Below, in pieces: positions 14,205-23,135 of a stretch of 64,000 nt of DNA; the first letter of the stretch is position 1, and every line of letters starts with the position of its first letter. Where the stretch lies: the NCBI RefSeq assembly GCF_000306235.2, contig NZ_AKWZ02000010.1, forward strand, positions 434,001 to 498,000, written 5' to 3'. The position numbers and the translations under genes are program-made. Under the pieces are notes generated by a model, which saw only the letters and a program-made list of their open reading frames with translations, had not been told where the DNA came from and did no database searches. This DNA is from Leptospira fainei serovar Hurstbridge str. BUT 6 (lineage in GTDB: Bacteria; Spirochaetota; Leptospiria; Leptospirales; Leptospiraceae).

Positions 14205-16441
14205 AGCTGATCCTGTTCGATATCGTACAATCCGCCTAATTCTTTTCTGAGCCGGGTTTCGTATTCTACTTCCTTCAAATTCCCCGTGCTAAGATCGTAC
14301 ACCCAACCGTGAATTCGAGGGAAACCGTATTTCTTCAAAGCCGACTGAACAAGACTTGTCTTGTATAAATTGATCACTTGCTCGGCTACATTCAATTCGA
14401 TTAATTTTCTTTCTCGTTCCTTTTCTCCTAACGCGTCCAGCTCGTAACGATGTTTTAAATAAATATCTTTAATATGGGTAATCCAATTATCGATAAGCCC
14501 CGTAGACCTACCCATCAAAGCGGCCTTTACACCGCCGCATTCATAATGTCCGCATACGATGATATGCTTTATATTTAAAACCTCGATCGCATACTGCACC
14601 ACACTAAATAAGCTAATATCGTCCACCGAAACTATATTTGCGATATTCCTAGTAGTAAAAATCATTCCAGGATCTGTCTTAGTAATAACATCGATAGGAA
14701 CCCTCGAGTCGCTGCATCCGATAAAAAGGATTTGCGGTGTTTGTCCTTCGGCGAGTTTAGTAAAGAATCCGGGATCCTGATCCATCCTTTCTTTGACCCA
14801 TTCTTGATTATTGTCCAACAACCTACGATAAGAACGGTCCATTTCCTCCTTAAGGTCCTGCATATCATTGTTCATATTCGGAATGCCTCCTAGAATCACT
14901 GAAATATTCTTACGCACCGACTTGTTACGAAATTCATGAATTAGTTCCGAAACGTCTTGATCTATATGTAATGTGCGACTTCCGTCGATTTCCAACGTAA
15001 TGCCTTCCGGTTGTTGTTCCAATACTTCCCGGATCCTCGCCTTATGGAAAAACCCCAAATTTTCTCCCAACACGATTCTTCTGAATTTTCCATGATCTTC
15101 GATTCTAATCACCGCAGTTCGGTGATCCTCGTACAAGACGAAAACTAACGAAAGGATAATTCCGCAAAATGTTCCGATCAGAAGATCGCTGAATAAGGTT
15201 GCGATCACGGTTCCTAGAAAAGGTATCCATTGAGAAATTCTACGGGAGAAGAACGTTCGAAAAATTTTCGGCTTCGCTAACTTGATTCCTGTCACAACTA
15301 AAATTGCGGCGAGCGAAGCCAAAGGAATCCGATTCATCAAATTCGGAAGCAGCAGTACGCTCAGCGCGATTAAAACGCCGTGCAAAATAACGGACACCTT
15401 CGACTTAGCGCCCGAAGTTATATTTACCGATCCTCGAACGATCACGCTAGTTAAGGGAATGCCGCCCACCAATCCGCACGCGATGTTTCCGACACCTTGG
15501 GCGAATAATTCCCTGGACATCGGCGTCTTTTTGCCTTCCTCGTTCAAGCGGTCGATAATCTCGACACAAAGCAAAGATTCGACGGAAGCAGCTAAAGCGA
15601 TCATCAGCCCCAAATTCCAAACGTTCGGATTTCTCCACGCGGAAAAATTCGGAAATCTAAGCTGATCCAGCAAGTCGGAGGGATTTTTTAAAATCGGAAG
15701 TTGAACTAAGTGATCTTTTCCTAATGCGAATTCCGGGCTAAACCGTTCTAAACATAAGTTCAAGAGCACACCTGTCCCGATAGCGATCAGGGAGGCAGGT
15801 AGAAACCTGAATTTTTGAGCTATTTTTTTCTCCCAAAGCACGTACGCGGCCAAAGAAAGAAAACCTATAACGAATACGTTGCTTCGAAAATTTAAGAAAG
15901 AGTGGAGTAAAACGGTAAACGTATTTTTTTCGTTCGGCTCATGACTATCTTGATAAGATTCATTAATATCCTGACTCGTTAAGCCGAATTCTTCCACTCC
16001 GAATTCTTCGATATCATAACCCATTAAGTGAGGGAATTGCTTGATGATAAGAATAATTCCGACCGCTGCAAGCATTCCCGTAATTACTGCAGAGGGAAAG
16101 TAAGCGGCGAGTTTTCCCGACCGAAATATTCCTAAACTAATTTGGATTCCACCTGCGATCATAAGGGACAATAGAAACGTTTCAAAGCTTCCTAAAGCGT
16201 TGATTCCGGACAAAACAATTCCTGTCAAACTTGCCGTGGGACCCGAAACGCTAAAAGAAGAGCGACTTAAACTGCCGACAACGATTCCGCCGACGAAACC
16301 GCTGATGATTCCGGAAAAAAGAGGAGCGCCCGATGCGTGCGCGATCCCCAAACAAAGTGGAATTGCAACTAGAAATACCGCCAGCCCGGCAGGAGCGTCG
16401 AAGAGAATATTCTTCCGAAATGCATTTATCTGGGATTGCAT
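14198..16441 (-). CDS. SulP anion transporter fused to beta-carbonic anhydrase
   Basis: Residues about 1-420 form an SLC26/SulP transporter core with ten or more membrane segments and motifs such as VAIPLCLGIAHASGAPLFSG and GGIPLTSVIVRGSVN. Residues about 430-520 look like a STAS domain. Residues about 540-740 are a beta-carbonic anhydrase with zinc ligands Cys576 (in GCSDSRVP), His632 and Cys635 (in GHYECGG) and the Asp578/Arg580 dyad. The fusion suggests bicarbonate uptake coupled to CO2/HCO3- interconversion at the inner membrane. A sulphate substrate is less likely given the fused enzyme. It stands alone and converges with the Rnk-like gene. Confidence 0.93.
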   Translation of the reverse strand: MQSQINAFRKNILFDAPAGLAVFLVAIPLCLGIAHASGAPLFSGIISGFVGGIVVGSLSRSSFSVSGPTASLTGIVLSGINALGSFETFLLSLMIAGGIQISLGIFRSGKLAAYFPSAVITGMLAAVGIILIIKQFPHLMGYDIEEFGVEEFGLTSQDINESYQDSHEPNEKNTFTVLLHSFLNFRSNVFVIGFLSLAAYVLWEKKIAQKFRFLPASLIAIGTGVLLNLCLERFSPEFALGKDHLVQLPILKNPSDLLDQLRFPNFSAWRNPNVWNLGLMIALAASVESLLCVEIIDRLNEEGKKTPMSRELFAQGVGNIACGLVGGIPLTSVIVRGSVNITSGAKSKVSVILHGVLIALSVLLLPNLMNRIPLASLAAILVVTGIKLAKPKIFRTFFSRRISQWIPFLGTVIATLFSDLLIGTFCGIILSLVFVLYEDHRTAVIRIEDHGKFRRIVLGENLGFFHKARIREVLEQQPEGITLEIDGSRTLHIDQDVSELIHEFRNKSVRKNISVILGGIPNMNNDMQDLKEEMDRSYRRLLDNNQEWVKERMDQDPGFFTKLAEGQTPQILFIGCSDSRVPIDVITKTDPGMIFTTRNIANIVSVDDISLFSVVQYAIEVLNIKHIIVCGHYECGGVKAALMGRSTGLIDNWITHIKDIYLKHRYELDALGEKERERKLIELNVAEQVINLYKTSLVQSALKKYGFPRIHGWVYDLSTGNLKEVEYETRLRKELGGLYDIEQDQLR

Positions 16442-16600
16442 CGATTGGCAGTTCTGTAAAAAAACGGAATTATAATTCCGTAAACGCGTTCAAGTGTAAC
16501 AAATAAAGAAAACATTTCGAACCGTTAAGTGAGCGCTAATTATTTCCGGGCTTCGTAAAAAGCCAGGATTTTTTATACGACTAAGCAAGGAGATCAATCC

Positions 16601-17230
16601 ATGAAATTTCGAATCGTTCGAACGATGTTTCATTTATATCTGGTTATAACAGTACCGTTAGTCTTCTTTCCTGCGGATTTTCACGCAAAGGAAGGAGAAA
16701 AATTAGAAACGGCGATATTTGCCGGAGGTTGTTTTTGGTGTATGGAAGGACCTTTCGAAAAACTTCCCGGCGTAATTTCAGTCGTATCGGGATATTCGGG
16801 CGGGAAGGAGAAAAATCCTACTTATGAAGACGTAGGCTACGGCAGAACTGGTCACCGAGAATCGGTATTAATCACCTATGATCCGAAAAAAATAAAATAT
16901 GAAACCTTACTAGATACGTTTTGGCAACAAATCGATCCGACCGACAACGGCGGTCAGTTTGCCGACAGAGGATCCCAATATCGGACTGCAATATTCTATA
17001 AAAATGATATTCAAAAAAAATTAGCGACCGCATCAAAGCAGGCCTTGATCTCTTCCGGAAAATTTTCCAAGCCGATCGTAGTCGAATTACTACCGGCCGG
17101 GGAATTTTATAACGCCGAAGAATATCACCAGGATTATTATAAAAAGAATCCGGAGCATTACAAATCCTACAGAAAAGGATCGGGACGAGAGGAATACCTT
17201 AAGAAAACTTGGGGGCAAACAGGAACCTAA
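16601..17230 (+). CDS. msrA: Peptide methionine-S-sulfoxide reductase MsrA
   Basis: MsrA repairs oxidised methionine in proteins. The catalytic GGCFWCMEG motif places the active cysteine at residue 44, followed by SGYSGG, GRTGHRESVLITYDP and DRGSQYRTAIFY, all diagnostic. The first 28 residues are hydrophobic and end near FHA-KEG, suggesting export to the periplasm rather than the usual cytoplasmic form. AAGGAG sits nine bases before the ATG. The C-terminal resolving cysteines of many MsrA proteins are not evident. The gene converges with the histidine kinase. Confidence 0.95.
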   Translation: MKFRIVRTMFHLYLVITVPLVFFPADFHAKEGEKLETAIFAGGCFWCMEGPFEKLPGVISVVSGYSGGKEKNPTYEDVGYGRTGHRESVLITYDPKKIKYETLLDTFWQQIDPTDNGGQFADRGSQYRTAIFYKNDIQKKLATASKQALISSGKFSKPIVVELLPAGEFYNAEEYHQDYYKKNPEHYKSYRKGSGREEYLKKTWGQTGT

Positions 17231-17259
17231 ACGTTCGATAGGGAACGAAGTCCGGGAAT

Positions 17260-19176
17260 TCAAATAGGTGTTTTACAATCGATCGGAAGTTCGAAGTAAA
17301 AGCAGGAAGACTTGCCGGATTTTTCCGCGAGTCCGATGCTCCCGTGATGGCTTTCCACAATCTTTTTACTGATGGCCAATCCGAGTCCCGTTCCGTGAGA
17401 TTTCTTGTCGGTAAAGAAAGCGTCGAATATCGCGCTTCTGATAAATTCCGGAACGCCCGGACCGTTATCCCAGACTTCGAATCGAATTTTTTCCACGATA
17501 CCCGATTGTCCTTTGATGCCCCGGACATCTACTCCCAGTAATTTGTTCTCCGGTAATTCGGTGCAAAGGGCATCCTTTGCGTTGATTAACAAATTGAGTA
17601 AGACTTGTTTAATTTTCTGGCTTTGACATACGATAAAAGGTAGGGGTTCCCGTGCATGTTCCTCCTCAACTGTGATTTTCTCGATCTGCAAAAGAGGCTC
17701 CGCCAAAGCCAAGGCGTCGTCACGAAGGCTATACGGATCGACCCGCTCGAAGCTTGTCCCGTCTCCCTTCGCATATAATAATAAATCCTTAACAAGCCTG
17801 GATAAATGATCCGTCGCTGCCGAAATGATCTCCACGTATTTCAACAGTTTATGATCGACTAACGATTTTGCCAATAGATTGGAGTAACCTAGAACGATCG
17901 TAAGAGGGTTATTGATCTCGTGAATCATTGCGGCTGCAATGAGTCCGATCGATTCTAATTTTTGGCTCCTACGTAAAATCGATTCGTAAGAATCTTTCTC
18001 CGTCTCGATCATTTTCCGCTCGGTTTGATCCAGTAAGAAACCCTCCAAGTAACCGAGATTCTGGGAGTGCGCAAATACCCTCAGGGTTCCGTAAAAAGGA
18101 GAGCCGTCTTTCTTTACAAGTCTCACTTCCTCCCCTTGTATTTTTCCGGTTTCGGTTAACTTCCCGTTAAGAACGTTTCTCTGATCCCGATCCGCCAAAA
18201 TATCGCTTACGCGGATCTGTGCGGAAGAAGAATCGGGATCGTAACCCAGCATTTTGAAGAAAGTCGGATTACCGTAGATGACTTGCCGATTATAAACCGC
18301 AAAAATACCTTCTAACGCATTATCCAATAAGGATCGAAGTCGCTCGGTGGTTACTCGTAAGGTTCGCTGCATTTCCATCTGTTCGGTTACGTCTTTCAGA
18401 ATGGAGACGTATGAAATGATCTTACCCGAGGAATCCTTTGTCGAAGAAATCGTCTGATCGCAATGGAACAAATCGCCGTTTTTCTTTCTATTGACTATGG
18501 TCGCTCGAAAAATTTCCCCTTTCAAAATCGTTCCCCATAAACGCTCGTAAAAAACCGGATCTTGTAATCCGGATTTTAATCGATTCGGCGAGCAGCCTCG
18601 GATCTCGTCTAGACTATATCCTGTAAATTTCTCGAACGCCGGATTTATGAATTCGATATCTCCATCCGGGTTTGTGATGAAAATCGCATCGGCGGTATCG
18701 TTTACGGCAGTCGCCAATTGAAGATTATGCGATTGTATCTTTTTGCTATTCGTTTCATCGGAGAAAGAAAGTAGAATGCATGATATTTGTCCGCTACCGG
18801 TTTTAATGGTGTCGAATTTCGAAGACGCCGAAAACGAATCTCCGGATGCGGTAACAATTTCCAAATTGGAGAAACTACCCCCTTCTTCTCCCAGAATTTT
18901 CTCCAGAAAATTTTCCTTTGTAAATGGAACGCCGGTTTCCGGAACGATCGTCCAAGGACATTCATAGAAATAGCATCCGATTAGATCGTTCGACGAGTCC
19001 CCCAACCAGTATAGGGCTTTCGTATTCGCAAACGTGATTCTCCCGTTTCCATCTAAGAGAAAAATCGCTTCTTGTAGTAAATTAAGAGTTTGGTAGTACA
19101 AATTCTCCGTGGGCGCCGCCTTTCCTTTAGTGGAAGAATCTTCGCTTGGAGCCATTCCACCGAATAAGGTCATCAA
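17260..19176 (-). CDS. Multi-PAS sensor histidine kinase
   Basis: The soluble 638-residue protein contains three PAS segments: about residues 25-130, 150-265 (TNPDGDIEFINPAFEKFTGYSLDEIRG, with a PAC tail) and 275-390 (YGNPTFFKMLGYDP). A HisKA dimerisation helix follows with phospho-acceptor His419 in MIHEINNPLT, and an HATPase_c domain with NLLINAKDAL, DNGPGVP and GTGLGLAISKKIV. There are no membrane segments, so it senses a cytoplasmic signal. Its gene lies 90 bases downstream of the PAS-LuxR gene in the same direction; the two may form one signalling unit, although the LuxR protein lacks a receiver domain. Confidence 0.93.
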   Translation of the reverse strand: MMTLFGGMAPSEDSSTKGKAAPTENLYYQTLNLLQEAIFLLDGNGRITFANTKALYWLGDSSNDLIGCYFYECPWTIVPETGVPFTKENFLEKILGEEGGSFSNLEIVTASGDSFSASSKFDTIKTGSGQISCILLSFSDETNSKKIQSHNLQLATAVNDTADAIFITNPDGDIEFINPAFEKFTGYSLDEIRGCSPNRLKSGLQDPVFYERLWGTILKGEIFRATIVNRKKNGDLFHCDQTISSTKDSSGKIISYVSILKDVTEQMEMQRTLRVTTERLRSLLDNALEGIFAVYNRQVIYGNPTFFKMLGYDPDSSSAQIRVSDILADRDQRNVLNGKLTETGKIQGEEVRLVKKDGSPFYGTLRVFAHSQNLGYLEGFLLDQTERKMIETEKDSYESILRRSQKLESIGLIAAAMIHEINNPLTIVLGYSNLLAKSLVDHKLLKYVEIISAATDHLSRLVKDLLLYAKGDGTSFERVDPYSLRDDALALAEPLLQIEKITVEEEHAREPLPFIVCQSQKIKQVLLNLLINAKDALCTELPENKLLGVDVRGIKGQSGIVEKIRFEVWDNGPGVPEFIRSAIFDAFFTDKKSHGTGLGLAISKKIVESHHGSIGLAEKSGKSSCFYFELPIDCKTPI

Positions 19177-19266
19177 TAATTTCCTAGCACTGAAAATGAC
19201 ATTTTATCAGTATAATCGAGAATTACGAAGAAATATTGTCCCTCAAGGACCAAAATCTAAAGAAAA

Positions 19267-20328
19267 CTAGTCTCCCAAAAGACGGAACAAATAAATCGTC
19301 AATCTTTGCAATTTGTCGCGTTCCGGCCCGGGAATGTCTTTTTCAAGATCTATTGTTTTTCGGTATATCGACTTAAGGTGATTTTTCATCGTTCCTTGGT
19401 GTATACCGAGTTCTTCACAAACTAGACTCTTATCTTTTCCGGAGGCGATGCCGGCACATATTTCGGTTTCTTTTCGAGTAAGTTTGGTTTTTTCGCGCAG
19501 CATCCTAACCAAAGCCTCTTTGTCCAAACCTTCGTATCTGCGAAATATATCCGGAGGAGAAATCGGTTCCGTCCCGATTTCTACGGATCCTCGCAATTTT
19601 ACCAAGCCTCCCGCCTCATTATTGGAAAGAATCATACTGAGGAAGCTTGAGATCCTTCCTTCTTCGTCCTGAATCGGGGAAATGACCTGATTCCATTGTA
19701 CATACTTTCCGGCATGGTTTCGATTTAGAAAGCTGCCATGGAACTCTTTTCCACTCAGAATCTTTTCCCAAAATTCATCATAGAATTCCCGGGAAGTTTG
19801 GCCGGACTGAAAGATTTTAGGAGTCTTCCCGACCAATTCGTTCTCGCTAAATCCGGAAATCGTTTCGAATTGTCGATTTACTGCCAGAATAATGCCGTTC
19901 TTGTCCGTTAAGAACATCGCATTGCGGGATTGTCTGAATGCTCCGTAAATCGCCTCGTTGCGAATCGAAGTGCTAGTGGATCCGGCTTTTAAGAAAAGAA
20001 AGAAAGAGAGTCGTTTCTGGGAGTTGGGCAATAAAGGAGCGATCTGTAATACGGGAATTTCTTCGCCGCCTTTTTTACGAAGATATACATAGCCGCGCCA
20101 TTCCCCTTCCCGTAAAGCCGATGGGAAGACTTCAGACGCGATATAGGCACGATCCGTATCGGAGAAAAAATCCGAGAGTTTCTTTCCGAAGAATACATCG
20201 CCCGAGTGAAGTCCTAAAATTTCCAGTCCTTTGCCGCTTATATGCACAATTTGGCCCTGCATGTCGCAGATCAGTAGGATGTCAGGTAAGGTCTCGTATT
20301 TTAGAACGTATTCCTTTAAATCTTCCAA
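19267..20328 (-). CDS. PAS-domain LuxR-type transcriptional regulator
   Basis: Two PAS domains (about residues 12-125 and 130-245; the second contains DKNGIILAVNRQFETISGFSENELVGK) precede a C-terminal GerE/LuxR helix-turn-helix at about residues 287-345 (LTRKETEICAGIASGKDKS, VCEELGIHQGTMKNHLKSIYRKT). There is no receiver domain, so the PAS sensors probably act directly on the DNA-binding domain. It shares direction and proximity with the downstream histidine kinase. The target genes are unknown. Confidence 0.87.
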   Translation of the reverse strand: MEDLKEYVLKYETLPDILLICDMQGQIVHISGKGLEILGLHSGDVFFGKKLSDFFSDTDRAYIASEVFPSALREGEWRGYVYLRKKGGEEIPVLQIAPLLPNSQKRLSFFLFLKAGSTSTSIRNEAIYGAFRQSRNAMFLTDKNGIILAVNRQFETISGFSENELVGKTPKIFQSGQTSREFYDEFWEKILSGKEFHGSFLNRNHAGKYVQWNQVISPIQDEEGRISSFLSMILSNNEAGGLVKLRGSVEIGTEPISPPDIFRRYEGLDKEALVRMLREKTKLTRKETEICAGIASGKDKSLVCEELGIHQGTMKNHLKSIYRKTIDLEKDIPGPERDKLQRLTIYLFRLLGD

Positions 20329-20597
20329 TCGCTCGATCCTTCTAGCTCCCGCCAGGCTGCGGGAAACTATATTAAACGGACGCGAAATTTCCCAAGAAAA
20401 TGAAGAGGGGAAAAACTCTCGCCTTCTTACACTACGTAGGACAAGGATTTAATGCAAAATCCAACAACTTCGGAGAATTTCCTGCGCAAGAAAGGCGTTC
20501 TAACTTGTTGCTGTACTCCATCTTTTTCTCGATATCATAGCGAAATGGAATTGTGATCTTTCTTGCAACCGATCTGGAACGGAAAAATAATAACTGA

Positions 20598-21227
20598 ATG
20601 AGCGAACTCATTCTAGTTATTGGAAATAAGAATCTTTCCTCCTGGTCGTTTCGACCTTGGATACTTCTAAAACAAGCCGGTATTCCGTTTCGTGAAGTTT
20701 CGTTAAAACTCTTTACTCCTGAATATGCTTCGGTAATCGAGAAATACTCGCCTTCGAAGAAAGTCCCGGTCCTTCATGATGGAGATTTATGGATCTGGGA
20801 TAGTTTAAGCATCTCGGAATATATAGCGGAAAAATTCCCCCAGCTTTGGCCCAAGGATCCGTCGGTGAGAGCTAAAGCAAGATCCGTTTCGGCGGAAATG
20901 CATTCTGGCTTTACCGGATTACGTAGCAATCTCGGTATGAATTTTACCGGAAGAATTACTGGAAAAGAAATTCCTCCGGAAGCGCAAAAAGATATAGATC
21001 GAATCGTCGGGATCTGGACTGAAAACTTACAGTCTTACGGCGGACCGTTTTTATTCGGAAAAGATTTTACCGTTGCAGACGCGTTTTATGCGCCGGTTGT
21101 CTCACGATTTATCACCTACGGCGTAAATCTTCCGGCTCTTGCATCCCGATATGTTCAAACGATTTCCGAACTTCCTGCTTACAAAGAATGGGAATCGCAA
21201 GCCGCAAAAGAACTGCTGAGCGCTTAA
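20598..21227 (+). CDS. Glutathione S-transferase family protein
   Basis: The 209-residue protein has an N-terminal thioredoxin-like domain (VIGNKNLSSWSFRPWILLKQAG, then SKKVPVLHDGDLWIWDSLSISEYIAEKFP with the cis-Pro and Ser of the glutathione site) and a helical C-terminal domain ending FTVADAFYAPVVSRF. NKNLSSWS resembles a group of bacterial enzymes with Ser as catalytic residue. Its last about 100 bases reappear twice downstream, after each toxin-antitoxin module, so this locus was used as an insertion or duplication point. Confidence 0.9.
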   Translation: MSELILVIGNKNLSSWSFRPWILLKQAGIPFREVSLKLFTPEYASVIEKYSPSKKVPVLHDGDLWIWDSLSISEYIAEKFPQLWPKDPSVRAKARSVSAEMHSGFTGLRSNLGMNFTGRITGKEIPPEAQKDIDRIVGIWTENLQSYGGPFLFGKDFTVADAFYAPVVSRFITYGVNLPALASRYVQTISELPAYKEWESQAAKELLSA

Positions 21228-21340
21228 GTTAATCGCCATACTCAGAAATTTCAATCGAAGTAGGCAAAATATTCAAAAGCTATCATAATTAGATACTAAA
21301 GAAACCGATTGGCGCTTGTCAAATTTGTAAATAAAAAATC

Positions 21341-21358
21341 TTGCTAAATGTTTAGCAA
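21341..21358 (+). promoter_or_regulatory. Palindromic operator candidate of the DUF433/DUF5615 module
   Basis: TTGCTAAA at 21341-21348 and TTTAGCAA at 21351-21358 are perfect inverted arms around a two-base centre. The site is 16 bases upstream of the preferred antitoxin start (21375) and downstream of a TTGTCA box, the position expected for an autoregulatory operator. Confidence 0.5.
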
Positions 21359-21374
21359 AAGTTCTAATTTAGAC

Positions 21375-21599
21375 ATGGAATATCGAGACCACCTTAGTGC
21401 TGATCCGAATATAATGTTGGGCAAACCAGTAATAAGAGGCACTAGAGTTACAGTGGAACTTATTCTAGAGCGTTTAGGTAAAGGTATGTCGATAGATGAA
21501 ATATTATTAGCTACCCCTGGAATTTCTAAAGATGATATTCTTGCATGTCTATCGTATTCGAGCGAAGCAGTTTCAAAGGAAAGCCTTCTTGCCGGCTAA
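21375..21599 (+). CDS. DUF433 antitoxin
   Basis: The start was set at the ATG at 21375 (74 residues, MEYRDHL) rather than 21348, because the earlier ATG lies inside a palindrome and DUF433 proteins begin at this point. The pattern DPNIMLGKPVIRGTRVTVELIL, then GMSIDEILLATPGISKDDILACLSY is diagnostic for DUF433, a helix-turn-helix protein commonly paired with a PIN-like toxin. The toxin gene overlaps its last codons. Confidence 0.85.
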   Translation: MEYRDHLSADPNIMLGKPVIRGTRVTVELILERLGKGMSIDEILLATPGISKDDILACLSYSSEAVSKESLLAG

Positions 21600-21951
21600 T
21601 CTCTTAGCTGATGGAAACGTAGATATCCGAATTGTTAGAGAGCTAGGGAATTTTGGTTATATCGTTCATTCCATTTCGGAAGATTATAAAGGTCTTAGTG
21701 ATTATCAAATCATTCAATTAGCTAAAAGGCTAGATTCGGTAATTCTTACATTAGATAAGGACTTTGGAGAGTGGGTATTTTCTCATAAGGAAGATTCTTT
21801 GGGAGTAATATTTCTTCGATACGATGCGAAAGAATACCAAAAGATTACTGTCTCACTTACTAAGCTGCTTGAGCTACACGATGTTAATCTAAAAGGAAAA
21901 TTTGCCATTCTTACATTAACGAAAGTTCGGATTAGAGAAATACATCTATAA
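21589..21951 (+). CDS. DUF5615 PIN-like toxin
   Basis: The TTG at 21589 was preferred as start because AAAGGA at 21576-21581 gives a good ribosome site and because homologues begin just before 'LLADxNV'; this yields 120 residues. The upstream ATG at 21532 would add 19 residues read from the antitoxin gene. The family core is LLADGNVDIRIVRELG and VILTLDKDFGEW, the latter with the acidic residues of the PIN-like nuclease fold. The usual Glu in 'ADENV' is Gly here, which may affect activity. It is expected to be an RNase toxin controlled by the DUF433 partner. Confidence 0.8.
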   Translation: MPANLLADGNVDIRIVRELGNFGYIVHSISEDYKGLSDYQIIQLAKRLDSVILTLDKDFGEWVFSHKEDSLGVIFLRYDAKEYQKITVSLTKLLELHDVNLKGKFAILTLTKVRIREIHL

Positions 21952-21960
21952 AGCCCGGGT

Positions 21961-22111
21961 ACAGGCGACTAGGTAGCCCCCGTTTCCACTCAGGATTGCT
22001 GCTCCACATTGTCCTTCAGCCACTACGCTTGTTTGCGCACGTTCGTATCTTCCGGCTCTTACATCCCAATATGTTCAAACGATTTCCGAACTTCCTGCTT
22101 ACAAAGAATGA
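21961..22111 (+). repeat. Repeat copy B, with a fragment of the gst 3' end
   Basis: Bases 22048-22110 match the end of the gst coding region (21128-21190) with few changes, breaking off after ACAAAGAATG. The preceding 21961-22047 matches 22753-22840 of copy C and has no counterpart in gst. It separates the DUF433/DUF5615 module from mazEF. Confidence 0.85.
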
Positions 22112-22130
22112 GTTTAGGGATGTATTCTCG

Positions 22131-22165
22131 TTGACAAAAATGGCAGTAATTACATAGTAATTACC
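22131..22165 (+). promoter_or_regulatory. mazEF promoter with paired palindromic octamers
   Basis: TTGACA at 22131-22136 and CATAGT at 22153-22158 (16-base spacing) form a promoter whose expected start point falls at or next to the ATG at 22166, implying a leaderless or nearly leaderless mRNA. Two copies of the self-complementary octamer GTAATTAC (22146-22153 and 22157-22164) overlap the -10 box, as expected for repression by MazE. Confidence 0.6.
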
Positions 22166-22414
22166 ATGAGAGCAGCGGTCGTTAAAATAGGCAATTCGAA
22201 AGGAATAAGGATTCCTAAGGCGCTTTTAGAAGAATGCCATATTGAAGAAGAAGTAGATCTGCTTATTGATAAGAATAAAATCATAATTGTACCTTTGAAG
22301 ACAAAACCGAGAGATGGTTGGGAAAAACAATTTAAAGCAATGTCCGATAAAAAGGATGATAAGCTGTTAATTCCGGACTTGATTGATTTATCTACTAAGG
22401 CTTGGGAATGGTAG
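22166..22414 (+). CDS. mazE: MazE-type antitoxin (AbrB/SpoVT fold)
   Basis: The 82-residue protein starts with the swapped-hairpin DNA-binding motif AAVVKIGNSKGIRIPKALLEEC and continues with VDLLIDKNKIIIVPL, diagnostic for MazE-like antitoxins. The C-terminal tail (PDLIDLSTKAWEW) is the expected toxin-neutralising segment. The stop codon overlaps the mazF start. It probably represses its own promoter through the GTAATTAC pair. Confidence 0.9.
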   Translation: MRAAVVKIGNSKGIRIPKALLEECHIEEEVDLLIDKNKIIIVPLKTKPRDGWEKQFKAMSDKKDDKLLIPDLIDLSTKAWEW

Positions 22415-22731
22415 TTTCTCAGTACGAAGTTTATTTAATAAATTTAGATCCTACAATTGGTCGCGAAATCAAAAAATCAAGACCATGCGTAATAATATCT
22501 CCGAATGAGATGAATAAGTTTATAAGTACGATTATTGTCGCACCAATGACAACGAAATCACACTCATATCCCACGAGAGTAGAGCTAACTTTCCAGAGTA
22601 AGAAAGGTTGGATAGTCTTAGACCAAATTCGGACAGTTGATAAGGCTCGTTTAATCAAAAAACTCGGTAAGATTGAATCGAAAACAATAACGAAAATTAA
22701 ACATATTATTCAGGAAATGTTGGTTGACTAA
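22408..22731 (+). CDS. mazF: MazF/PemK-type mRNA interferase
   Basis: The ATG at 22408 overlaps the mazE stop (ATGGTAG) and gives 107 residues; a TTG two codons earlier is less likely. Family motifs are YLINLDPTIGREIKKSRPCVIIS with the catalytic Arg, TIIVAPMTTK with the conserved Thr, and KKGWIVLDQIRTVDKARL. MazF cleaves mRNA at short specific sequences when MazE is lost. Nothing suggests inactivation. Confidence 0.92.
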   Translation: MVVSQYEVYLINLDPTIGREIKKSRPCVIISPNEMNKFISTIIVAPMTTKSHSYPTRVELTFQSKKGWIVLDQIRTVDKARLIKKLGKIESKTITKIKHIIQEMLVD

Positions 22732-22752
22732 GGTTTCAACTCGAGAGTAAAA

Positions 22753-22941
22753 ACAGGCGACTAACTACCTACCCCGTTTCCACTCAGGATTGCTGCTCTG
22801 CATTGTCCTTCAGTCACTGCACTTGTTTGCGCATGTTCGTATCTTGCGGCTCTTGCGTCCCGATATGTTCAAACGATTTCCGAACTTCCTGCTTACAAAG
22901 AATGGGATCCGCAAGCCGTAAAAGAACGACTGAGCGCTTAA
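22753..22941 (+). repeat. Repeat copy C, with the complete gst 3' end
   Basis: 22753-22840 matches copy B. 22841-22941 matches the gst 3' end through its stop codon (AGCGCTTAAG), with a handful of substitutions. Unlike copy B it keeps the final part of gst. Together with the true gst end, B and C bracket the two toxin-antitoxin modules. Confidence 0.85.
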
Positions 22942-23135
22942 GGAATCCGCAGCATCGAAAAGAAAACTGAACTACAGCTCTCCGCACCTCTTAGAAAGCA
23001 ATTTAGGGTCGAAACATCCAACTCAATTGAAATAAACCGAGTCACGTTAGAAAAATAAATACTATACAAATTTATAGTTTACAAATAAGTAGATATCAGG
23101 TATTTTTTATCGAGAACTTGGCTTCGAGATAGCAG

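Noticed and set aside
21961..22941. Integron cassette array with attC sites around the toxin-antitoxin modules
   Set aside because: No integron integrase or attC core pairs were seen, and the repeats are explained by copies of the gst 3' end.
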